Assembly: GCA_023151115.1 (NCBI GenBank)
Contig: JAKLJP010000012.1
Location: 141,991 to 205,990 of the forward strand
Direction: 5' to 3'
Origin: Anaerolineae bacterium
GTDB lineage: Bacteria; Chloroflexota; Anaerolineae; 4572-78; J111
Length of the DNA stretch: 64,000 nt
Part shown: one piece after another, positions 1 through 6,722 of the stretch
How the letters are laid out: each line of letters begins with the position of its first letter
Numbering within the stretch: the first letter of the stretch is position 1
Position numbers and translations under genes: made by a program
Notes under the pieces: model-generated
Told to the model about the DNA's origin: nothing
Database searches by the model: none
The model's input: only the letters and a program-made list of their open reading frames with translations

Positions 1-93
1 GAGCATCGGGGCAATACGTTCGGGGTGAGGGCCAAATACTTTCCAGACATGTTGGCAGGAGATTTCGTAGGCTGTTTCGACTGGCGGAGTCAT
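1..93 (-). CDS. Glycine betaine/proline-type ABC transporter ATP-binding protein (5' end only)
   Basis: The reverse strand opens with ATG at 93-91 and reads 31 codons without a stop to the window edge. The peptide contains the segment VWKVFGPHPERI, which resembles the start of ProV/OpuAA ATPases, where a KiFG..pe..l block precedes the nucleotide-binding domain. A GGAGG ribosome-binding site lies about 10 bases upstream. The family drives uptake of compatible solutes by ATP hydrolysis on the cytoplasmic face. Walker motifs are outside the window, so the call rests on the N-terminal signature only; another ABC ATPase is possible. Confidence 0.55.
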   Translation of the reverse strand, partial: MTPPVETAYEISCQHVWKVFGPHPERIAPML

Positions 94-141
94 CGGCGCA
101 CTTCCTCCATTTAAAGTTTGAATGTGACACGTTTCACGTTT

Positions 142-174
142 ATCTCGTTCCCAAACTCAGTTTGGGAACGAGAT
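142..174. repeat. 33-base perfect palindrome (dispersed repeat, copy 1)
   Basis: Two 16-base arms (ATCTCGTTCCCAAACT and its complement) flank one central base. A near-identical palindrome lies at 16202-16240, so this is a dispersed element rather than a gene-specific operator. A T-rich tail is absent on both sides. Confidence 0.8.
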
Positions 175-501
175 AGAAAAAACCGTTACGTTTTACGATC
201 GTTACGCCCCGTCGCGCAGATTTGGTGAGAAACCATTTGAACTTTTTCGGAAATGAAAGGGTGTCTTAGCCTCGAAAAACCCGCAGCAGCGAGGCTAACA
301 TTGAAGATGAGGTCAATCAGCCGACGGGCCAATTTATCGAAAGTATAGGGCAGTTCTGGAAAATGTCAAGCGTATTGTGGAGTGGTTAGGGCAAACGTAT
401 ACTCAACAAATTGAAGTAAAATTATCCTCCAAACCAAACCAGACCCTGGCGAGCGTAGGAGCATAGTCCGGCATTGTGACCGGGCTAAATCTTTTGTTTA
501 T

Positions 502-629
502 AGTAACTACCCAGCCATGTCATTTCGACCGCAGGGAGAAATCCTCGATTCCTTACTTTTACGTGTTGTAGCCTGGGGATTTCTCGCTCCTTTGTCGCTC
601 TCATGACATGAGCCTGAGTAGTAACTGTT
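502..629. repeat. CATGTCATTTCGA dispersed inverted-repeat element (copy 1)
   Basis: The core is bounded by CATGTCAT (516-523) and ATGACATG (603-610), with outer arms GTAACTACCCAG and CTGAGTAGTAAC extending the inverted repeat to about 502-629. Related elements occur at 22269-22374 and 45848-45970. There is no ORF inside, so it is non-autonomous, MITE- or REP-like. Confidence 0.7.
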
Positions 630-729
630 TATACTTATCTCCTATCGCGCTCGTAACGTTGTCCGTAACGTTCCGGCGACGTTTTTGGGGGAAACTGAGG
701 TATAATGTAACTGGAGGACGTGTTATCCG

Positions 730-1749
730 ATGACTGCCGTTCAGGTTCAATTTACCGATCCAAAAAGAGAGCGTAGGCGGTTCTTTGGGCAGGCGACTCT
801 GCTGGCAGTTTTGCTGCTGCTGGGCGTTGCTCTCTTGGCGCTGTACTGGCCCATCAACTACCAGCCAGTAGTTCAGCTCAACCCGGCCCACAGCTACGGT
901 GAAGCCATCACCCGGCTGGAGGCGCTGCAAGCCAAAGATAAGGGTCTGGCCTTGTCTTCGGGCTGTGAGACGCAGGTGATGACCCACAGCCAGCGGGTCG
1001 AACGGGTGCTGGTGTTATTGCATGGCTACCGCAACTGCCCGGCCCAATTTGCGCGGGTGGGAACCATTTTTTACGAGCAGGGTTATAACGTTATCATCCC
1101 GCGTATGCCCCACCATGGCTTGGCTGATGTGCTGACCCCCGATCAAGCCAACCTCACCGCCGATGAACTGGTGATCCACGTTACCGAAGTTGTAGATATT
1201 GCCCAGGGCCTGGGTGAGCACGTCACCGTAGCCGGTATGTCAACCGGTGCTGTTCTGGCTGGCTGGGCGGCTCAACAGCGGACTGATATCGAACGGGCCG
1301 TATTGATTGCCCCCTTTTTTGGGCCGCAAGCAATCCCGGCTGTTTTGAACACCCCAGTGATCAAGCTGTTCAATATCTTACCCAACGTTTTTCTGTGGCA
1401 GGATGATCTGTTGCAGGCCAGGGTGCCCAATCCGCCCCAGGTTTACCCGCAAAATGCCACACGAGCGCTCAGCCAGATTCTCCAACTCAGTGCAGCCGTG
1501 CGGAACAACGCCGGCCAACCCCCTGCTGCTGGTGCAATGGTAGTGATTACTAATGCCAATGATGATGCTGTTGATAATCAGATGACCGCCGCATTGGTCG
1601 CTGCCTGGCAGCAGACCGGCTATAAGCCGCTGGAGACTTACGAATTTGCCGCCGAGTTGGGTCTGGATCACGATCTGGTTGATCCGGCTCACCCCAAACA
1701 AAAAATAGACCTGGCCTATCCCACCTTAATTGATCTGATGGCCCGATAA
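730..1749 (+). CDS. Membrane-anchored alpha/beta hydrolase
   Basis: A predicted serine hydrolase held in the membrane by an N-terminal segment (about residues 22-40) after a basic RRR stretch. The catalytic fold shows the HG oxyanion-hole motif (98-99), the nucleophile elbow GMSTG (169-173, Ser171), an Asp cluster (278-282) as likely acid, and His314 in GLDHDLV. The layout fits carboxylesterase/lysophospholipase-like alpha/beta hydrolases, but the substrate cannot be inferred. The start at 730 is preceded by GGAGG 12 bases upstream. It is monocistronic as far as can be seen; the next gene starts over 200 bases later. Confidence 0.85.
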   Translation: MTAVQVQFTDPKRERRRFFGQATLLAVLLLLGVALLALYWPINYQPVVQLNPAHSYGEAITRLEALQAKDKGLALSSGCETQVMTHSQRVERVLVLLHGYRNCPAQFARVGTIFYEQGYNVIIPRMPHHGLADVLTPDQANLTADELVIHVTEVVDIAQGLGEHVTVAGMSTGAVLAGWAAQQRTDIERAVLIAPFFGPQAIPAVLNTPVIKLFNILPNVFLWQDDLLQARVPNPPQVYPQNATRALSQILQLSAAVRNNAGQPPAAGAMVVITNANDDAVDNQMTAALVAAWQQTGYKPLETYEFAAELGLDHDLVDPAHPKQKIDLAYPTLIDLMAR

Positions 1750-1986
1750 CTTATCCTCCTCCTACGGTTGCCCTTTTCAGACACGCGGTTTCTGCATCTT
1801 AAAGAAAAATTCGTTTTCCAAGTAGAACTGGCTGAAAATCGATAGAAACCGGGTGTCTTGCCAAAACTGCAAAGGTGGTACTGCTCGATACCTCTTAAAA
1901 ATGAGCAAAAAATGGACAGTTTTTGGACTGTTCTGACTTTTAGATTGGCATATACTATGATTACTTTGATGAAGCGTTATGTCATT

Positions 1987-2649
1987 ATGAAATACTTTTC
2001 CCAACTGCTGATTGGCCTGTTTATCAGCCTGAGCCTGGGTTGCACAGCAGTGGCCAATGGGCAAAACTTAACGGCAACGGCCGAGGGCACGGCAGTTAGT
2101 TCCGAGCCGGCTTCGGCTACGCCGCCCCCTCTATTAACCTTTACCTATACGCCTTTGCCTGTGCCGACATCTACTGTTTCCCCTACAACCACTTCTACCT
2201 CTACCCGGGCTAACACCGCTACCGCAACTTCAACATCAACCCTTACGATGCAGTCGAGCGCCACACCTGTACCAACCCAGACCTCAACTCCAACCACCCC
2301 ACCCCCTACTGCTACCAGCGCCGATACTTCGGCCCAGGTTGAGCACGGTTTGGAAGTGTATAAACAACAGTACTGCGGCCTGTGTCATCAGCTTGACGCC
2401 GCCGCTACTGCAGGTCAGTTTGGCCCTTCCCACAACGACCTTGGCCTTACGGCGGAACAACGTATCCATGACGCCCATTACACCGGCGCAGCCACAACCG
2501 CCGCGGAGTACATCCACGAGAGCATTATCACCCCCAAGGCTTACCTGGTGCCCGGCTATGAGCACACCGCCCACCATATGCCCGCTTACGGCCACCTGAG
2601 CGAAAACGATGTTGACGCCCTGGTGCAACTGCTGCTGCAACAAAGGTAA
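1987..2649 (+). CDS. Cytochrome c-type lipoprotein with Thr/Ser/Pro linker
   Basis: A small exported haem protein. It starts with a hydrophobic signal ending in SLGC (Cys19), a plausible though not ideal lipobox, followed by about 85 residues rich in Thr, Ser, Pro and Ala that look like a wall-spanning linker. The C-terminal domain has one haem-binding motif CGLCH (130-134) and a late Met in HMPAYG (Met198) suitable as the sixth ligand, typical of class I cytochrome c. It probably shuttles electrons at the outer membrane face. The start is uncertain: ATGs at 1957, 1969 and 1987 are in frame; I chose 1987 because the signal peptide begins there cleanly. No oxidase or reductase gene is adjacent. 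Confidence 0.8.
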   Translation: MKYFSQLLIGLFISLSLGCTAVANGQNLTATAEGTAVSSEPASATPPPLLTFTYTPLPVPTSTVSPTTTSTSTRANTATATSTSTLTMQSSATPVPTQTSTPTTPPPTATSADTSAQVEHGLEVYKQQYCGLCHQLDAAATAGQFGPSHNDLGLTAEQRIHDAHYTGAATTAAEYIHESIITPKAYLVPGYEHTAHHMPAYGHLSENDVDALVQLLLQQR

Positions 2650-2822
2650 GTTCCAGTAAGTCACGAATTGCGGAGCCAGCACCCTCAGTGCGGCTCCGCT
2701 GGGCACGTAGGCGTGTCCGCTTCGTGTCCTCTAAAATTGTGATTTACTGAATTTGCTTTGTAGAAGTTAGGGTTTATGATTATTTGACAATAAATAGAGG
2801 GCCTGAGTTTTATACACTTTAT

Positions 2823-2941
2823 CTATACTGAAATCAGAATGAAAGCAGAACTTTTTCATAATTAGAGTCAAAGCCAAATCTGGCGTGTTTTACCTGCCAG
2901 CCTTTTTTGAAAGTTACGTTCTCATTCTGTTTTTGGTATAA
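2823..2941 (+). mobile_element. 119-bp MITE-like element, copy 1
   Basis: This segment is identical, in inverted orientation, to 13860-13978 over 119 bases. Each end carries an imperfect terminal inverted repeat of about 18 bases (TATACTGAAATCAGAATGA at one end; the complement of the other end reads TATACCAAAAACAGAATGA). It has no ORF. It sits immediately upstream of the ScyD-like gene and supplies its likely promoter. Confidence 0.8.
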
Positions 2942-2942
2942 T
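2914..2942 (+). promoter_or_regulatory. Putative sigma70-type promoter carried by the MITE-like element
   Basis: A consensus -10 TATAAT (2937-2942) lies 17 bases after a weak -35 TTACGT (2914-2919). The start codon at 2961 and its AAAGGAG ribosome-binding site follow at once, leaving a very short leader. All but the last base of the promoter is inside the repeat. Confidence 0.45.
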
Positions 2943-2960
2943 ATCAAAAGGAGATATTGT

Positions 2961-4277
2961 ATGAGAAAAGTAGTATTAGTAGTTAGCCTCGTTTTAATTT
3001 TAGGTCTGGCTGCCGGAATCAGCCATGCCCAGGAGGGTGGAACCCCCATAGCAACGGGTTTAAACGGCCCAATGGGTGTGCTGGTAGCCCCCGATGGAAG
3101 CGTCTGGGTGATTGATTCGGGCATGGGTGGTGAAACAGAACTGCCCGGTACCGACCCCATGACCGGTGAAGCCGTTACGGCTAAACTGGGCGACACCACT
3201 CAGGTAGTTCAAGTAACCCCCGATGGAACCCAGAGCGTGGTGGTTAATCTCCCCTCGATTTTACAAGGCATGGAAGCAACCGGCGGCGCCCGGCTGGCTT
3301 TACTCAACGACACCCTCTATGCCACCAGCGGCTTCTGGATTGAATCGGCTGGTGCTGACGCCGCGCCCAATATGGCTACAGTGGTTAAGATTGAGAAGGG
3401 CCAGGTGAGCGAAGTGTCCAATTTGTGGAAGCTAGAAACCAGCCAGAACCCCGGCGGCTTCATTAAGGAAGCGCACCCCTATGGCCTGGCCGCCGGCCCC
3501 GACGGCAACTTGTGGGTAACAGATGCCGGGGCCAACGATTTGTTGAAGGTAGACCCAGCCACCGGCGAAGTTGAGATTGTCGCGGTTTTTGACGGTGTGC
3601 CCAGTCCATTGCCTAATGATGCCCGCGGCGGCGCGATGGAATCGGACCCGGTTCCCACCGGCATTGCCTTTGGCCCCGACGGCAGTGCTTATGTCTCCTT
3701 TTTACCCGGTTTTCCATTCCTGCCCGGCTCGGCCAAAGTGGTTAAAGTAACTTCGGACGGGCAGGTGAGCGATTACGCTACCGGCCTGACGATGGTGACC
3801 GACCTCCGCGCCGGCCCTGACGGCAACCTGTACGCCGTGCAAATCGGCCAATTCACCGAACAAGGCCCGGTGCCGAACAGCGGTGCAGTTATTCGGGTCA
3901 AAGAAGGCGATGCCTCAGAAGTGGTCATGAGCGGCCTGTCCTTCCCTACCTCAATTGACTTCAACACGGCGGGCGATGCTTATGTTACCCTTAACGGCAT
4001 CGGCGCACCCGGCTCCGGTCAGGTGGTCAAATATGACGGGCTGACCGGTATGGCCGGTACGCCCTTACCCGAACCGGCGGCCCCAGCCCCGGCTGCTTCT
4101 GCTCCGGCTGAGTCCGCCCCTGCCGCCGAACCCGCTCCGGCCACCCTGCCTACTTCCGGCGGCGATTTGTCCGCGAACAGCTGGATCGGTGGGTTGATAG
4201 CGGCGCTGGGCCTCAGCCTGGTTGCAGCGGGCTTGCTCTTAAATCGAAGCCGGTCTCTTTTTAGGATCTCTCGCTAA
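2961..4277 (+). CDS. ScyD/ScyE-family-like secreted beta-propeller with C-terminal LPTSGG anchor
   Basis: A 438-residue exported protein. It has a signal peptide (1-22, ending SHA), then repeated blade-like segments (GLNGPMGVLVAPDGSVWV, ...GPDGNLWVTDAG..., ...GPDGNLYAVQ...) typical of NHL/SMP-30-type propellers; overall it resembles the ScyD/ScyE family. An Ala/Pro-rich spacer precedes LPTSGG (396-401), a transmembrane helix (408-427) and a basic tail, an LPxTG-like sorting arrangement with Ser for Thr. The start at 2961 is chosen over an upstream in-frame ATG at 2907 because AAAGGAG lies 7 bases before it and the signal peptide begins there. The enzymatic role is unknown; a cell-surface binding or scaffold role is an inference. 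Confidence 0.75.
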   Translation: MRKVVLVVSLVLILGLAAGISHAQEGGTPIATGLNGPMGVLVAPDGSVWVIDSGMGGETELPGTDPMTGEAVTAKLGDTTQVVQVTPDGTQSVVVNLPSILQGMEATGGARLALLNDTLYATSGFWIESAGADAAPNMATVVKIEKGQVSEVSNLWKLETSQNPGGFIKEAHPYGLAAGPDGNLWVTDAGANDLLKVDPATGEVEIVAVFDGVPSPLPNDARGGAMESDPVPTGIAFGPDGSAYVSFLPGFPFLPGSAKVVKVTSDGQVSDYATGLTMVTDLRAGPDGNLYAVQIGQFTEQGPVPNSGAVIRVKEGDASEVVMSGLSFPTSIDFNTAGDAYVTLNGIGAPGSGQVVKYDGLTGMAGTPLPEPAAPAPAASAPAESAPAAEPAPATLPTSGGDLSANSWIGGLIAALGLSLVAAGLLLNRSRSLFRISR

Positions 4278-4284
4278 CCCCTCA

Positions 4285-4317
4285 AGGTGACTGGCGTTCA
4301 TCAGACGCCAGTCGCCT
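4285..4317 (+). terminator. Hairpin after the propeller gene, possible terminator
   Basis: GACTGGCGT (4289-4297) pairs perfectly with ACGCCAGTC (4305-4313), and the stem extends through AGGT/GCCT to 13 pairs with one G-T wobble. It begins 8 bases after the stop codon. No T-run follows, so it may act only as a 3'-end protector. Confidence 0.4.
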
Positions 4318-4321
4318 GGTA

Positions 4322-4386
4322 AGGTGGAGGATTGGAGGAATGGATGCTTCTTAATCTAGCCCTCCAGTCTTCCAACCTTCCAAGCT
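4322..4386. repeat. Paired inverted short tandem repeats (TTGGAGG type)
   Basis: GGTGGAGGATTGGAGGAATGG (about 4323-4343) faces CCCTCCAGTCTTCCAACCTTCC (about 4360-4381), forming an imperfect hairpin built from degenerate TTGGAGG units. The same unit type is found translated inside the gene at 18967-20826 and upstream of the peptidase gene near 25760-25790. The remaining stretch to 4594 holds nothing further that I recognise. Confidence 0.6.
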
Positions 4387-4594
4387 AATTACGATTGGCC
4401 GCCGCACTTGCTGCACCAGCGCTGTGTGTGCCATAATGTCTGCCCACAAGCCCCTTCGTTCCATTACTACCAAACTTTATTAAAATAACTTTACCTGCCT
4501 TTAATGGGTGGTTAACCGAGCTTTAAAGAGCTATTAAATAGCGGCTGCTATAGTGGGCCGAACTTTTATCTACATTTATTTATAGGAGGGAGAG

Positions 4595-6100
4595 ATGAGG
4601 GTGAAATTTCTCTGGAAACGAGGCTTGCTGCTGGCAGTGCTGCTGTTCTTCTGCTCGGTGTTGGCGGCGCAGGCGCAAGAGAACGGTCCGGCAGCGGTCG
4701 AAATCCGGGTGATGACCTTTAATATTTGGGTTGGGGGTGAGTTGGTGGATTTTAACCAGGTGGTTGAGACGATTAAGGCAGCCAGGGCCGATATTGTCGG
4801 CTTGCAGGAAGCGGGCGGGAATACCCGTCGTGTGGCCGAGGCGCTGGGCTGGCCTCACGCCAACGAGCGGCTGCAAATTATCTCCCGTTTTCCTTTGATT
4901 GATCCCCCAGATGGGAACGGTATGTATATTTATGCCCAGATTAATCCCGGCGAGGTGGTCGCCTTGGCCAATGTGCATCTGCCCTCTGACCCCTATGGAC
5001 CGTATGCCGTGCGGGATGGTTCTGCCCCCGAAGAAGTGCTGGAGCTGGAAAAAACAACTCGCCTGACGGTGATTGAACCACAGTTAGCCACCTTGTCGAA
5101 GTTGGTTGAAGCGGGAACGCCGGTTTTTCTGACCGGCGATTTTAACACGCCCTCGCATCGGGACTGGACCGAAGTAGTGGTCGAAGCACGGGAGGAGGTG
5201 AAATATCCGCTGGAATGGCCGGTTACAGCGGCGGTCGAAGCGGCGGGACTACAGGACACCTATCGGGTAGCGCATCCTGACCCAGTAGCTCAACCGGGCA
5301 TCACCTGGACTTACGGTTATCCCTACCCCCGACTCAAGCCCGACGAGATGGTGGACCGAATAGATTTGGTTTTTGCCGGGGGGCCGGTGGAAGTGCTCAA
5401 CAGCGAACTGGTTGGTCCTGCTGGTGTCCCCGATGTGGATATTGGGGTGCAGCCCTTTCCTTCGGATCACAGCGGGGTTGTCTCGACTGTAAGGGTCACG
5501 CCCGTGGTCCCGCCCCTGTTTGTCGCCACCGACCGGCGGCGGGTTGAGGTCGGCCAGCCGATTGTGATTCGCTATCATACCCCCACCGGCGAAGAGTCGG
5601 ACCGGATTGTGCTTGTTCCGGCAGGTGGCAGCGCCGAAGAAGATGCTTTGATGTGGCTGCCCCCTTACGAAGCCAGTTTCTTTGGCAGCGTCACCTTTGG
5701 CTCGGCGCATTTAACGTCGGGGCTTTACGAGGCAGTGCTGGTCGGTGCTGAGGGCGAAGAAGTATCACGGAGCCAGTTCTGGCTGGTTGACCCCGCTACT
5801 ATGCCAACGGTAAGCACAGGCAAGACCAGCTATAAAGTGGGCGAGCCTATTACCGTAACCTGGGAAAATGCTCCCGCCCATCGCTGGGATTGGATCGGTC
5901 TCTACTCGGCCGGCGAGCCGGATTTATACAACGGCTACTGGGGGTACCTTTACACCCAAGCCAGTGTCGCCGGGGAGGCCGCTTTTGATGCTGCCGGCCT
6001 GGGCGAAGCGATGCTTCCGCCCGGCGAATACGAACTCCGGCTGATGCTGGATGATGTATATGTGGTCCTAGCCACCTCTTCATTTACAGTGACTGAATAG
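4595..6100 (+). CDS. Secreted endonuclease/exonuclease/phosphatase-family protein
   Basis: A 501-residue exported protein with a signal peptide (1-28, ending AQA/Q) and an EEP domain (about 36-300). The conserved metal and phosphate residues are visible: TFNIW (Asn43), LQE (Glu72), NVHLP (His128), GDFN (181-184), VDRIDLV (Asp254, Asp257) and SDHSG (Asp291-His292). The rest (about 305-500) forms two beta-rich repeats, the second with WIGLY and GEYELRL, resembling SKICH/Ig-like modules. The family cleaves phosphodiester or phosphomonoester bonds in nucleic acids, inositol phosphates or sphingomyelin; the substrate here is not determined. AGGAGGG lies 5 bases before the ATG. Confidence 0.85.
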   Translation: MRVKFLWKRGLLLAVLLFFCSVLAAQAQENGPAAVEIRVMTFNIWVGGELVDFNQVVETIKAARADIVGLQEAGGNTRRVAEALGWPHANERLQIISRFPLIDPPDGNGMYIYAQINPGEVVALANVHLPSDPYGPYAVRDGSAPEEVLELEKTTRLTVIEPQLATLSKLVEAGTPVFLTGDFNTPSHRDWTEVVVEAREEVKYPLEWPVTAAVEAAGLQDTYRVAHPDPVAQPGITWTYGYPYPRLKPDEMVDRIDLVFAGGPVEVLNSELVGPAGVPDVDIGVQPFPSDHSGVVSTVRVTPVVPPLFVATDRRRVEVGQPIVIRYHTPTGEESDRIVLVPAGGSAEEDALMWLPPYEASFFGSVTFGSAHLTSGLYEAVLVGAEGEEVSRSQFWLVDPATMPTVSTGKTSYKVGEPITVTWENAPAHRWDWIGLYSAGEPDLYNGYWGYLYTQASVAGEAAFDAAGLGEAMLPPGEYELRLMLDDVYVVLATSSFTVTE

Positions 6101-6174
6101 ACTTGCCACTGGTTATCTTTGACTCTGATGTGGCTGCGGGCTAAGATATTCTGGAACAGCGAGAATGAAAATCT

Positions 6175-6203
6175 GGAGTGCAAAAGCTATGCTTTTGTAC
6201 TCC
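6175..6203 (+). other. Hairpin upstream of msrB
   Basis: GGAGTGCAAAAGC and GCTTTTGTACTCC pair over 13 bases with one G-T wobble and a 3-base loop. It sits 15 bases before the ribosome-binding site of msrB, so it may influence the msrB leader or mark the end of the upstream transcript; there is no T-run. Confidence 0.4.
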
Positions 6204-6230
6204 AAGCAACTTACTTTTAAGGAGGTCAAG

Positions 6231-6686
6231 ATGAAAAACTTTAACAAACCGTCCGATGCCGAACTGCGCCAGCGCCTGTCGCCGGAACAGTACCAGGTGA
6301 CGCAGCACGAGGGGACCGAACCGCCTTTTCGCAATGAATATTGGGATAACAAAAAACCGGGCATTTACGTAGATGTGGTCTCCGGTGAACCGCTGTTTAG
6401 CTCGTTGGACAAGTACGATTCCGGCACGGGTTGGCCCAGCTTTACCCAACCCCTCGAACCGGAGAATATTACCACTCGCGTTGACCGTCAGCTCTGGATG
6501 GCCCGCACCGAAGTGCGCTCCAAGCACGCCGATTCTCATCTGGGCCACGTTTTTGACGACGGCCCGGAGCCAACCGGCCTGCGCTTTTGCATGAACTCGG
6601 CCGCATTGCGTTTTATTCCCGTGGAAAAGCTGGAAGAAGAGGGGTATGGGGAGTATCTCTCGTTATTCCAGAAAGAGGAAAAGTAA
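6231..6686 (+). CDS. msrB: Peptide-methionine (R)-S-oxide reductase MsrB, single-cysteine form
   Basis: Reduces methionine-R-sulfoxide in oxidised proteins in the cytoplasm. Conserved family signatures are GTGWPSF (65-71), [13 protein letters not shown] (His103, His106) and RFCMNS with the catalytic Cys120. Two usual features are absent: the zinc CxxC after the first strand is replaced by VDVVSG (47-52), and the common resolving Cys in GCGWPSF is Thr66. Cys120 is the only cysteine in the 151 residues, implying a 1-Cys mechanism that regenerates directly through a thiol donor. The start at 6231 is set by a strong AAGGAGGT box; a longer in-frame ORF from 6165 has no such signal. Confidence 0.93.
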   Translation: MKNFNKPSDAELRQRLSPEQYQVTQHEGTEPPFRNEYWDNKKPGIYVDVVSGEPLFSSLDKYDSGTGWPSFTQPLEPENITTRVDRQLWMARTEVRSKHADSHLGHVFDDGPEPTGLRFCMNSAALRFIPVEKLEEEGYGEYLSLFQKEEK

Positions 6687-6722
6687 AAGCCATAATTGAG
6701 CGACAGTAGCATCGCTAACTGG

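Larger units (their letters stand above)
94..729. other. Long intergenic region with repeats
   Basis: This stretch separates the divergent ABC ATPase and hydrolase genes. It holds a perfect 33-base palindrome (142-174), AAACGT-type short repeats (about 128-205), a hairpin with 8-base arms TAGCCTCG/CGAGGCTA near 268-298, and a dispersed repeat (502-629). A TATAAT hexamer at 701-706 could be a -10 element for the hydrolase gene, but no convincing -35 is seen. I see no coding capacity; the reverse ORF at 601-987 overlaps the hydrolase antisense and looks like a shadow. Confidence 0.6.

Noticed and set aside
601..987. Reverse-strand 128-codon ORF
   Set aside because: Antisense to the well-supported hydrolase gene and its signal region; low-complexity translation and no start signal.
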